A stretch of DNA of 64,000 bases from Spartobacteria bacterium. Lineage in GTDB: Bacteria > Verrucomicrobiota > Verrucomicrobiia > Chthoniobacterales > UBA10450. The stretch's first letter is position 1. The number at the start of each line of letters is the position of its first letter. Of this stretch, positions 43,760-51,624 are shown piece by piece. The position numbers and the translations under genes were made by a program. Where the stretch lies: positions 281,906 through 345,905 of the forward strand of contig PMSN01000023.1 of assembly GCA_003167555.1 (NCBI GenBank), in the 5' to 3' direction. The notes beneath the pieces were generated by a model. The model was not told where the DNA came from. It made no database searches and worked only from the letters and a program-made list of their open reading frames with translations.

Positions 43760-46012
43760 TCATTTCGCGGCGCACCACTGGTCGACCCAATCGTTCACCG
43801 TCTTATACCAGAGGCGCGAGTTCTGCGGCTTCAGCACCCAATGTCCTTCATCGGGGAAGTAGAGCATCTTCGACGGAACCTTCAGCCGTTGCAGCGTGGT
43901 AAAAAGCTGGAAGCCTTCCGAAACATCGAGGCGGAAATCGAGCTGGCCGTGCACGACCAGCGTCGGCGTTTTGAATTTGTCGGCGAACAAATGCGGCGAC
44001 CATTTCCGGTAAAGCTCGCGGTTCTTCCACGGCGGACCTTTGAATTCCCATTCGTTGAACCAGAGCTCTTCCGTGGTGCCGTAGGCCGACTCGGTATTGA
44101 AGACGCCGTCGTGCGAGACGATGCACTTGAAGCGATCGGTGTGGCCGAGGAGCCAGTTCGCCATGTAACCGCCGTAGCTCGCGCCGAGCGCGGCCTCGCG
44201 TGATTTGTCGATGAACGGATACGTTTTCTCCACGTAATCGAGGCCCTTCATCAGATCCTCATACGGTTTGCCGCCCCAGTCGCCACTGATCGAGTCGGTG
44301 AACTTCTGGCCGTATCCGGTCGAGCCGTGGAAGTTGATCATGACGACGACGTAGCCGCTGGCCGCGAAGAGTTCCGCGTTCCAGCGATACGTCCACGAAT
44401 TCCCCCACGCGCCCTGCGGCCCGCCGTGGATCAAAAACTTCAGCGGATATTTTTTCGCCGGATCGAATCCCGGCGGCTTGATCAGGAAACCCTGCACGTC
44501 CGCGTTCTCCGCGCCTTTGAACGTGAAGGACTCCACCGGCTGCATGTCGATCTGCGACAGCAATGCGTCGTTCATGTGAGTAACGGGCTCGGGCGTTGGA
44601 TTAGGAAAAGAAACCGCCAACTCGTCATTGCCCAAATAGTGACGCCAAATCTCAGTTGGTCGGTCGATCGACGTTAGCGAGTAAAACATCGTGCGTCCCG
44701 ACTTGGGATCACCAGCGATGGTCAAGTCGTCTGCGTGCCCGCTGTATTGCAGCGTGTACTTCCGCGGCTCCGGCCCAAGCGTGGCCGAAATTGTCTTGCC
44801 GAGAAACGGCTTGGAAAAGTGAAGCAAAGACGCCGTACCGATTCGCTCTTGGCCATAGTCTTCGTATGTGAAGTAAAGCGAGTCATCGTACCAGACAAAG
44901 CTCCCAACCGAACGGTCGAATTTCTCGGTAAGATCACTCAGCTTTGCGGCCGCACGATCATAGATTATCAGCCGCCATTTGTCGGCTTCGAAGCCCGCGC
45001 GCGCTTGCGATCGCCAGGCGATGTATTTTCCGTCCGGCGAATAGAGCGGCGTCGAATCGGCGCCCGGGCTCGTCGAAATTTTCTTTCCCGCGACTGCGGG
45101 ACCGGCCATCGGGACGATGAAGATTTCGTTATTCGTGCTGGTCGCTTCGACCTCGTCGATGTTGCTCGTGTAGGCCAGCTCCTGGCCGTCCGGCGAGATC
45201 GCATACATGTCCTGACCGCCGAGATTGAACGGCGGCACGTCGTGATCCCCCGGCGTGAGATCGCGCGGAGCGTTGCCGCCATTGGTAGGGCGAGACTCTG
45301 TCGAGCCGCTGGGTGACGATGTCGCTGCTGGATTCGGCTCGACAGAGTCTCGCCCTACCGAAGCATCGGCGTCCGCACTTACGGCGAAGAGATGGCTCCG
45401 CTTGAATTCCGTGTAGGAAGTCCAATGCCTGTAGAGCAGCTTCGTGAAAATCTTCGCTTTCACTTTGCTCTTCCCGAGATCCTCATCGCGCTGCTTGTTG
45501 GCCGCGTCGTCTTTCGCATCCGGATAAACCGACGAGACGAAAACGATGCTCTTCCCGTCCGGCGACCAGATCGCGCCGTCGGCGCCGGTCGAGATGTTCG
45601 TCACCTGATGCGGCTGGCCATCGAGTCCGCCACTCTCCGGCGTGAAATTGCTCATCCAAATCTGGGTTGGATCGGTCGCCTTCGATGTCCAAATCAGCCG
45701 TTTGCCGTCTGGGGAAAAACGTGGCCGCTCTTCCTGATTCGGCGTTTGATTCAATCGGCGCGCTTCGCCGCCCACCGCCGGCACGATCCAGAGATGCGAG
45801 ATTTTTTTGTTCGCGTCGAGATCCACATCGACCGCGTCGAACACGACCCATTTCCCATCCGGAGAAGACACCGGCGCGCCGACGCGTTTCAATTTCATCA
45901 TGTCCTCGAAAGTGAACGGCCGTTTGCCGCCCGCTGTCGCCGGGACCGGCGTCGTTTGGGCGAGGGCTGAACTGACGAGCGCGAAAGTAACGATCAGGAT
46001 TTTCCAGTGCAT
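43760..46012 (-). CDS. S9 peptidase (dipeptidyl type), exported, with an in-frame repeat insert
   Basis: From ATG 46012 750 residues: signal peptide (MHWKILIVTFALVSSALA), propeller blades with SPDGKW and SPDGKYIAW words, and the alpha/beta hydrolase with nucleophile in LGASYGGYMANWL, Asp in VVHGQLDFRLDV and His in PDEGHWVLK. Residues about 218-243 (containing VGRDSVEPN and GSTESRPTNGG) are the translation of a two-arm palindrome at 45284-45359 that elsewhere is intergenic. The reading frame continues normally on both sides. The upstream open frame to 46114 overlaps a repeat and is not used. Confidence 0.94.
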   Translation of the reverse strand: MHWKILIVTFALVSSALAQTTPVPATAGGKRPFTFEDMMKLKRVGAPVSSPDGKWVVFDAVDVDLDANKKISHLWIVPAVGGEARRLNQTPNQEERPRFSPDGKRLIWTSKATDPTQIWMSNFTPESGGLDGQPHQVTNISTGADGAIWSPDGKSIVFVSSVYPDAKDDAANKQRDEDLGKSKVKAKIFTKLLYRHWTSYTEFKRSHLFAVSADADASVGRDSVEPNPAATSSPSGSTESRPTNGGNAPRDLTPGDHDVPPFNLGGQDMYAISPDGQELAYTSNIDEVEATSTNNEIFIVPMAGPAVAGKKISTSPGADSTPLYSPDGKYIAWRSQARAGFEADKWRLIIYDRAAAKLSDLTEKFDRSVGSFVWYDDSLYFTYEDYGQERIGTASLLHFSKPFLGKTISATLGPEPRKYTLQYSGHADDLTIAGDPKSGRTMFYSLTSIDRPTEIWRHYLGNDELAVSFPNPTPEPVTHMNDALLSQIDMQPVESFTFKGAENADVQGFLIKPPGFDPAKKYPLKFLIHGGPQGAWGNSWTYRWNAELFAASGYVVVMINFHGSTGYGQKFTDSISGDWGGKPYEDLMKGLDYVEKTYPFIDKSREAALGASYGGYMANWLLGHTDRFKCIVSHDGVFNTESAYGTTEELWFNEWEFKGPPWKNRELYRKWSPHLFADKFKTPTLVVHGQLDFRLDVSEGFQLFTTLQRLKVPSKMLYFPDEGHWVLKPQNSRLWYKTVNDWVDQWCAAK
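45284..45359. repeat. GGTAGGGCGAGACTC-type inverted repeat inside the S9 peptidase gene
   Basis: Arms GGTAGGGCGAGACTCTGTCG and CGACAGAGTCTCGCCCTACC. Complete element, translated in frame. Confidence 0.92.
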
Positions 46013-46078
46013 GTTTTTTTCTCCGTGAGTGCGCAAGCTCTCGCCGTATCCCGGCGAGCGCAACCGCGCGATCAGCAT

Positions 46079-46232
46079 GTCATCCCGAGTCGCGCAGACG
46101 GCGAGGGACCTCACAAACGCACGTTCCGCTCTCGCGAAAATGCACGCGTTATCCGCGGTTTACGCCGAATGTGACGCGAAAGCGATTGAACCAATTGTGA
46201 GGTCCCTCGCCGTCTGCGCGGCTCGGGATGAC
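46079..46232. repeat. GTCATCCCGAGC-type inverted repeat, long form
   Basis: Arms GTCATCCCGAGTCGCGCAGA and CTGCGCGGCTCGGGATGAC with a centre unrelated to other copies. Lies between two divergent genes, so here it cannot serve as a simple terminator. Confidence 0.87.
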
Positions 46233-46291
46233 ACACGCTCGTAGCTTCCTTTTCGCTCGCTGCGTTCGCACGCTTCTGCCAATCATCCGAC

Positions 46292-46807
46292 ATGAAAATT
46301 TTCCTGCGGCTCGTCGTTATCCTCATCCTGCTCCTGGGCGCGGCGTATCTCTATGCGCTCACGATTCCCGCTCACCAGGTCCACACCCGCACGACCACGC
46401 TCAAACAATCGCCCGACGCCATCTTCGCTCTCCTCACCGATCTGCCGAATTTCCCGAAGTGGAACCGCAACATGGTGAAGATCGAGATGCTGCCGCCCGT
46501 CGATGGGAAAGAGGCGACGCGCCAGACTTTCAAAGGCAACATGGCGATGACGATCATCACGAGTGAGAGCACACCGCCATCGCGCCTGGTTCGTTCGATG
46601 GGCGACGCCGGCGGCCCGTTCGAAGGATCGTGGACTTACGAGATCACGGCGACGGCGGATGGAACCAAAGTCACCATCACTGAGGATTCGACGATGAAGC
46701 AGCCGTTCTTCCGTCTCATGAGCCGGCTCTTCGGCGAGACGAAGTACATCGACGAACACCTTGAGGACATGGCGAAGAAGTTCGGCGAGACGGCGGTGAT
46801 TCGCTGA
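46292..46807 (+). CDS. SRPBCC (polyketide cyclase-like) protein with N-terminal anchor
   Basis: 171 residues: hydrophobic N-terminal helix (residues 3-21, VVILILLLGAAYLYAL), then a START/SRPBCC fold (AIFALLTDLPNFPKWNRNMV, FEGSWTYEITATADGTKVTI, FRLMSRLFGETKYIDEHLED). Such proteins bind lipids or hydrophobic ligands; the specific ligand is unknown. The quinone oxidoreductase gene follows after 11 bases and is also predicted to be exported or anchored, so both may act at the membrane. Confidence 0.83.
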   Translation: MKIFLRLVVILILLLGAAYLYALTIPAHQVHTRTTTLKQSPDAIFALLTDLPNFPKWNRNMVKIEMLPPVDGKEATRQTFKGNMAMTIITSESTPPSRLVRSMGDAGGPFEGSWTYEITATADGTKVTITEDSTMKQPFFRLMSRLFGETKYIDEHLEDMAKKFGETAVIR

Positions 46808-46818
46808 TCGTTGCGCCG

Positions 46819-47850
46819 ATGCGAATTTTAAATTCACTGGCCGGAGCTTTCGGCCTAACGACACTGGCGGTTCTTCCCTGGGCAGTGCTTGCGGAATCGG
46901 CAAAGCCGCTGATGAAAGCGATCGTCGTGCATGAGTACGGCGGGCCGAACGTACTCAAGTATGAAGATGCTCCCCGGCCCGACCCGAAGGAGAACGAAGT
47001 CCTCGTCCGCGTGATCGCGTGCGGAGTGAATCCCGCCGACCCGCTTATTGTCTCGGGGAAATATGCGAAGGAATTCGGGACGCATCTGCCGCTCATCCCC
47101 GGATATGATGTCGCGGGCGTCGTGGAGAAAACAGGCGCGAAGATCACGAAACTGAAAGTCGGCGATGGCGTTTACGGCTACGCCCTCTTTGGCGGCGGCT
47201 GGGCGGAATACGCTGTCCTCGCGGAAAGCGAAGCGGCGCTCAAACCGAAGTCGCTCACCTACGTCGAGACCGCCGCCGTCCCGCTCGCCGCCTTGACGGC
47301 GTGGCAGGCGTTGATCGATGCCGCGAAGTTGAGCGCCGGACAGACCGTCTTGATTCACGGCGGCTCCGGCGGCGTGGGCAGCTTCGCCATTCAAATTGCG
47401 AAAGCGCGCGGCGCCCGCGTGATCGCAACGGCCTCGACCGCAAACCAGGATTTGCTCAAGCAGCTCGGCGCCGACGTGGCGATCGATTACACAAAAACAA
47501 AATTCGAAGAGGTGGCGAAGGATGTTGATGTAGTCCTCGATCCTGTCGGTCGCGACACGCTCGCGCGCTCCTACGCCGTGGTTAAAAAGGGCGGCTTCAT
47601 CGCGACTCTTGTTTCAAGGCCGGATCAGGCGGAGCTCGATAAACACGGAATTCACGGCGCCTCGGTTTTTTCACACCCGGACGCGAATGAATTGACGGAA
47701 ATCACCAGGCTGATCGAAGAGAGGAAGATCAAGCCCGTTGTCACCCAAGTCCTTCCGCTCAGCGAAGCAGTAAAGGCCGAGGAGCAGGCCGAGACGCATC
47801 ACACTCGCGGCAAGATTGTGATCAAAATCGCGGACGAACCGAAGAGCTGA
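46819..47850 (+). CDS. NADP-dependent quinone oxidoreductase-like MDR protein with signal-like N-terminus
   Basis: 343 residues: a hydrophobic N-terminal segment (residues 1-26, MRILNSLAGAFGLTTLAVLP) resembling a signal peptide, then the medium-chain dehydrogenase core: MKAIVVHEYGGPNVLKYEDA, the nucleotide-binding GGSGGVGSFAIQIAKARGA and DVAIDY. The zinc-binding residues of alcohol dehydrogenases are absent, as in quinone oxidoreductases. An export signal is unusual for this cytosolic, NADPH-using family; cleavage of the core start at residue 32 (MKAIVV) would give a normal cytosolic length if translation began there. Confidence 0.85.
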   Translation: MRILNSLAGAFGLTTLAVLPWAVLAESAKPLMKAIVVHEYGGPNVLKYEDAPRPDPKENEVLVRVIACGVNPADPLIVSGKYAKEFGTHLPLIPGYDVAGVVEKTGAKITKLKVGDGVYGYALFGGGWAEYAVLAESEAALKPKSLTYVETAAVPLAALTAWQALIDAAKLSAGQTVLIHGGSGGVGSFAIQIAKARGARVIATASTANQDLLKQLGADVAIDYTKTKFEEVAKDVDVVLDPVGRDTLARSYAVVKKGGFIATLVSRPDQAELDKHGIHGASVFSHPDANELTEITRLIEERKIKPVVTQVLPLSEAVKAEEQAETHHTRGKIVIKIADEPKS

Positions 47851-47975
47851 GTCGGGCCGCAGGCTCTGGGCGAAGCGATTCACTGACAGCGTGCGTTTTT
47901 CCGAAACGGGTGTTGAGTTCGAAATACTCGTGCGCGACCCAAATCACGCCGCTAGCGCGGAGAGGGAGCCCTTGA

Positions 47976-49238
47976 ATGCACCAATCTCTTCTGCTGAAAG
48001 AAAATTCCCTGCGAGAACGGAAACGTCCGCGCGTGACGAAAAAGGCCCGCCCCGAGTTAGAACTCAGTAGAAATCCTATGGCCAAGATTGAGCTTCTGCT
48101 TCAAGCACTGACGCCGCAGTTTCACGCAGATACCCTGCGCAGATTGCTTTCGCAGCGCGGCCTCGAACGATTCATCGGGAGTGTTGCATTCGTCCAGCGC
48201 GACGGTGTTGATGCGTTAGCAAACGAACTGAAAAGAGTAGCCAAGCGAACGGTTTTCTTCATTGGAATTCGAAATAACATTACGTCCCTCCAGGCTGTCC
48301 GGCGTTTATTAGAGCTGCGTGTAAAGGTTTTCGCTGTCGATACAGGAGCGCGTTCTCCGATTTTCCACCCCAAGCTCTTCGTGTTCCAGAGGAAGCGTAA
48401 CGCTTCGGTGATCATTGGCAGCGCAAACATTACTTTTTCAGGACTGCACAACAATGTGGAGGCGGGCGCGCTGCTATCGCTTGACCTTCGAAATACTGAG
48501 GACACCGATTTCCTCTTGTCGACGATAGCGACTTTGGATGGACTGGAAGCCCGCTTCCCAAGCCACGTCTTTGAAATCCCAAATGCCGCAGCCGCGGCTG
48601 GCCTATTTCGTCAAGGGCGGTTGATCGACGAAGATGTCGTAGTTGCACCAGTCGTTCGCTTGACGGTGCGGACGGGTGAACGAGACAACCTTGGTCGCAT
48701 GCCGCTTGCTCGGCATCCAAGACCCGCTCGACTTGGCCGCCATGTCGCCGCGAGGAGAAAGACAGTTCGAATCCCCAGCATTTTCGCACCAATTAAGTCG
48801 GCGGAATTTGTATTAATTTGGGAAAGTCGCGAGCTGTCGGAGCGAGATCTAAACGTGCCGAGTGGATCGAACACTAATGCTACTGGGTCGATGCTGTGGA
48901 AAAAGGGTGCGGCGGATAATATTGATCAACGGCACTTCTTTCGAGATGAAGTATTTTCGCGTTTAAGGTGGCGCCCGGACTCCTCGAGGCGGCACATTGA
49001 GCGCGCCGAAGCCGATTTTCAGATTGTGGTGAAGGGATTGAATTACAGCACCTTCCGGCTGCGATTATCGCACAATACAGACAGAACTTCGGTTAGCTAC
49101 GGACAGAGAAATTCAATGACCCAAATTCATTGGGGGCCAGCACTACCGGTTGTTGCGAAGCGGGATCTTCTTCGGCGGATCATGTCTTTGTATCGCAGGA
49201 ACAGCAAACCGCCTGAGTTCTTAATAGAGATCGATTAG
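47976..49238 (+). CDS. Phospholipase D-family DNA endonuclease (NgoFVII/BfiI-like)
   Basis: Probable restriction nuclease of 420 residues. A single PLD half-motif is present: HPKLFVF (His131, Lys133) and IIGSANITFSGL (Ser149, Asn151); single-motif nucleases act as dimers and need no metal. Residues about 250-420 would be the recognition domain. I use ATG 47976, preceded by GAGGGAG at a suitable distance; an ATG at 48078 (MAKIELLLQ) would drop a basic extension. The stop abuts the stop of the adenine methyltransferase on the opposite strand without a gap. Composition is clearly more A+T-rich than the flanks. Confidence 0.82.
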   Translation: MHQSLLLKENSLRERKRPRVTKKARPELELSRNPMAKIELLLQALTPQFHADTLRRLLSQRGLERFIGSVAFVQRDGVDALANELKRVAKRTVFFIGIRNNITSLQAVRRLLELRVKVFAVDTGARSPIFHPKLFVFQRKRNASVIIGSANITFSGLHNNVEAGALLSLDLRNTEDTDFLLSTIATLDGLEARFPSHVFEIPNAAAAAGLFRQGRLIDEDVVVAPVVRLTVRTGERDNLGRMPLARHPRPARLGRHVAARRKTVRIPSIFAPIKSAEFVLIWESRELSERDLNVPSGSNTNATGSMLWKKGAADNIDQRHFFRDEVFSRLRWRPDSSRRHIERAEADFQIVVKGLNYSTFRLRLSHNTDRTSVSYGQRNSMTQIHWGPALPVVAKRDLLRRIMSLYRRNSKPPEFLIEID

Positions 49239-50891
49239 TCAAGCAGCCACTTCTGCCTCTTCCACATCGACGGATCGCACGCGATGTCGGCGGTCGCGCA
49301 GTTTAAGCCATGCATTATGGATGGTCTCCTGATCCTTCCTAGAGATTCCCATCTTCCCAAATACTTCCGAGTCTTGCGTTCGTAGAAAGCTGAGATGGTC
49401 GACAGCATCACGAAATCTTCGATCAGCGGCTTTCAGATCCAAGCGATTTGCTGAGACAGTGGGAACAAGGAGTCTCTCGATTTCTGAGGGTACTAATTCG
49501 AGTACGCCGCCGCCATAATGCCGACCCTCCATCTCCGCTGTCAAACATGTGAGACTGTTAACGAAACCGAACACCAAAGCCTCTGCTTTCAGTGTTAGAG
49601 GACGGATGCGGTAAGCAGTGTCGGTGGTGTACGCGTAGGCCGGGTTAAGTACGAGTCGCGGGTAGTGATGGGCCCGTTTCAACATCGCAACAGACGTTGC
49701 GTGGACAGATGGAACCTTGAACCAAATCTTCCTCGTTCTGCATTTGAACCGCTTATCCAATTGTTGCTCGAGTCCCAGTCTCAAATATGCCTGCGTTTTC
49801 GGCGGAAAGAGATCGAATGCATCGCGCTGGAACCAAAGAAAATTAGCTGGAAGGCCGCTCTTGCGGTTCGCGCGATGATCCTGGCTTGAATATATCAACC
49901 CTTTGACGTGTTCGCTCCGACCAAACATCGGATGGGCCCAAGGCTGCAGACCGAACTCCTTCACAATGTCGTCCGGAACGAGGAAGAATTTGTTCGCTCC
50001 AGTCACGATGCCCACATCGACAGACGCCACTTCACCAAACTTTCTCACGTCTGAGCGCTGGCGAAAGTCAGCCAATAATGCGCGCTCCCTGAGGGAAAGG
50101 AACACTGGCATCCACTTGCCCTCAATCGTTGGGCCGTTGCTGTACGCTGCATTCTGAAAGTGCTCCGCCGGATCGCTAGAAAGAATTCGACGATTGGCGA
50201 CTGCCCTTATCGCCACGCCTTTGCTTTTTTCGCCCGGGTCCATTTTCTTCTCTGCGAGAAGAAGCACCGTTCCTTGAAGCGTTTCGCCGAACCAAATTTC
50301 CTCCGGATCCAGCACAAGGATGCGCGAACATTGTTCCGCGAGATATCGCCGTAGTGATTGCGCGTGTGGAATATGAAATATCTCCGAGGGGATGACCATG
50401 GCCAATCTGCCACCTGGACGGAGAAGCCTTATCGACGCAAGAACGAACGGAACCCAGGCATTCGTGTGCTTCGTAAAGGGAAGTCTTAAATCAGCAAAAA
50501 TCTTCTCTGCGAGCAGCTGCTGTTCTTCCGGCAGATATTGATATCGAATGAAAGGCGGATTGCCCAACACAGCGTCAAATTGTTCGTTGTGGCGTGCGTG
50601 AAACAAATACCAGCGCAAAAAATCTTTGTTTATGATTTCGGTTTTTAGGGGACTTCGGGCACGGGCTTTTGCGGCTTCGGACGCGTCTAGCTCGCAGGCA
50701 GTTATTCTTCGCAGCGACGGGAGTCCTTCTTCCCGAAGAGCGTGAAGAAACGCTCCGTCGCCACAACTCGGCTCCAACAACGATATTGGAGAGGATTGCT
50801 TGATCCACTTAACCAAGAAAGAAGTTATCGCTGGTTCTGTATAGAATCCTCCCCGCAGCTTCTGTTGCGATTCCAGCGCGATGAAATTCAT
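49239..50891 (-). CDS. Gamma-type N6-adenine DNA methyltransferase
   Basis: Modifying partner of the nuclease at 47976. The 550-residue protein has motif X-like GGFYTEPAITSFLVKW, AdoMet-binding LLEPSCGDGAF (residues 38-48) and catalytic NPPFIRYQYL (residues 111-114), followed by a long target-recognition half (residues about 290-500). This order is that of TaqI/Eco57I-type enzymes. ATG 50891 overlaps the stop of the ribbon-helix-helix gene by ATGA, so both are translated from one mRNA. It converges with the nuclease gene. Confidence 0.88.
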   Translation of the reverse strand: MNFIALESQQKLRGGFYTEPAITSFLVKWIKQSSPISLLEPSCGDGAFLHALREEGLPSLRRITACELDASEAAKARARSPLKTEIINKDFLRWYLFHARHNEQFDAVLGNPPFIRYQYLPEEQQLLAEKIFADLRLPFTKHTNAWVPFVLASIRLLRPGGRLAMVIPSEIFHIPHAQSLRRYLAEQCSRILVLDPEEIWFGETLQGTVLLLAEKKMDPGEKSKGVAIRAVANRRILSSDPAEHFQNAAYSNGPTIEGKWMPVFLSLRERALLADFRQRSDVRKFGEVASVDVGIVTGANKFFLVPDDIVKEFGLQPWAHPMFGRSEHVKGLIYSSQDHRANRKSGLPANFLWFQRDAFDLFPPKTQAYLRLGLEQQLDKRFKCRTRKIWFKVPSVHATSVAMLKRAHHYPRLVLNPAYAYTTDTAYRIRPLTLKAEALVFGFVNSLTCLTAEMEGRHYGGGVLELVPSEIERLLVPTVSANRLDLKAADRRFRDAVDHLSFLRTQDSEVFGKMGISRKDQETIHNAWLKLRDRRHRVRSVDVEEAEVAA

Positions 50892-51154
50892 GTCGCTTTT
50901 TGATTTCGGTTTTTTCGCTTCTTCTCTGACGGCACCTGCGATTTTCTTTTCGCACTCGAGCGATACTCGCCCAGTCCCTCCGCGACAATCGAAGAACTAC
51001 TTCGAGATCGTGCTCGTTGGCCAAGGTAGTTTGTCATTTGCTGCAAGAACCAGTTTTTCAAGGTTAACCCGTCCTTCGTTACAGCGGAATACAGCTCCTC
51101 TTTCTCGGCGGGATCAATTTCGAGAACAATGCGACCTGAATCACCGCGCGCCAT
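50888..51154 (-). CDS. Small ribbon-helix-helix-like protein in the restriction-modification operon
   Basis: 88 residues, first gene of the operon. The N-terminal part SGRIVLEIDPAEKEELYSAV and TLKNWFLQQMTNYL has the strand-helix-helix pattern of CopG/Arc-type DNA-binding proteins; the basic tail (SAKRKSQVPSEKKRKNRNQK) may help DNA binding. It could be a controller of the module or an antitoxin-like protein. Three tandem 10-bp units lie directly upstream of its ATG (51155-51184). Overlaps the methyltransferase start by four bases. Confidence 0.72.
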   Translation of the reverse strand: MARGDSGRIVLEIDPAEKEELYSAVTKDGLTLKNWFLQQMTNYLGQRARSRSSSSIVAEGLGEYRSSAKRKSQVPSEKKRKNRNQKAT

Positions 51155-51184
51155 ATAATATTACATAACATGACATAATATGAC
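51155..51184. promoter_or_regulatory. Three tandem 10-bp units upstream of the ribbon-helix-helix gene
   Basis: On the plus strand ATAATATTAC, ATAACATGAC and ATAATATGAC follow one another, one helical turn apart, directly before the ATG on the minus strand. The A+T-rich, in-phase arrangement is typical of operators of ribbon-helix-helix proteins. A -10-like TATTAT lies within it. Confidence 0.65.
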
Positions 51185-51396
51185 GTGACAAGGCAAATAT
51201 TTGGGGGCCAGACTTGAAGCTGCAAGGCGAATCAGCGTCTCAAATTCCAACGCCACCTCTGCGGGTCACCATCCATGTCGGCCCGCGGCCAATGTCGAGC
51301 ACGCACGTCTCCATCGACGGGCTTAGACTTCCCGGCCAGCGAGCGTCGGGTGCGAAGAGACTCGTCAGCCGATCGCGGGACAGCTAGAGTGCGCGC

Positions 51397-51615
51397 ATGG
51401 CTGAAGTAACAATCGAGACGATCAAGAACGGGCCTTACATCGTGAAGGGCGACGTGGAATTGAAAGACAGCGACGGCAATGCCTTTCCGACGGAGAAGCG
51501 AATGGCGCTCTGCCGTTGCGGCGCATCGACCGAGAAACCGTTTTGCGACGGAACGCATTCGAAGATCGGTTTTCAAGCGGCGGAACGCGCGGTGCCGGAA
51601 TCGGCCGAGAATTAA
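51397..51615 (+). CDS. CDGSH-type iron-sulfur protein
   Basis: 72 residues with the CDGSH signature CRCGASTEKPFCDGTHSKIGF: three cysteines and one histidine bind a [2Fe-2S] cluster. Single-domain, cytosolic form; relatives act in redox or iron-sulfur homeostasis. The amidohydrolase gene begins 9 bases downstream, so the two are probably cotranscribed. Confidence 0.92.
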   Translation: MAEVTIETIKNGPYIVKGDVELKDSDGNAFPTEKRMALCRCGASTEKPFCDGTHSKIGFQAAERAVPESAEN

Positions 51616-51624
51616 TTCACGCCG

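Noticed and set aside
47976..51154. BREX or DISARM system
   Set aside because: Only nuclease, methyltransferase and a small regulator-like gene; no helicase, ATPase or phosphatase partners.
51232..51576. Minus-strand 114-codon frame upstream of the restriction-modification operon
   Set aside because: Overlaps the clear CDGSH gene on the other strand and shows no motif.
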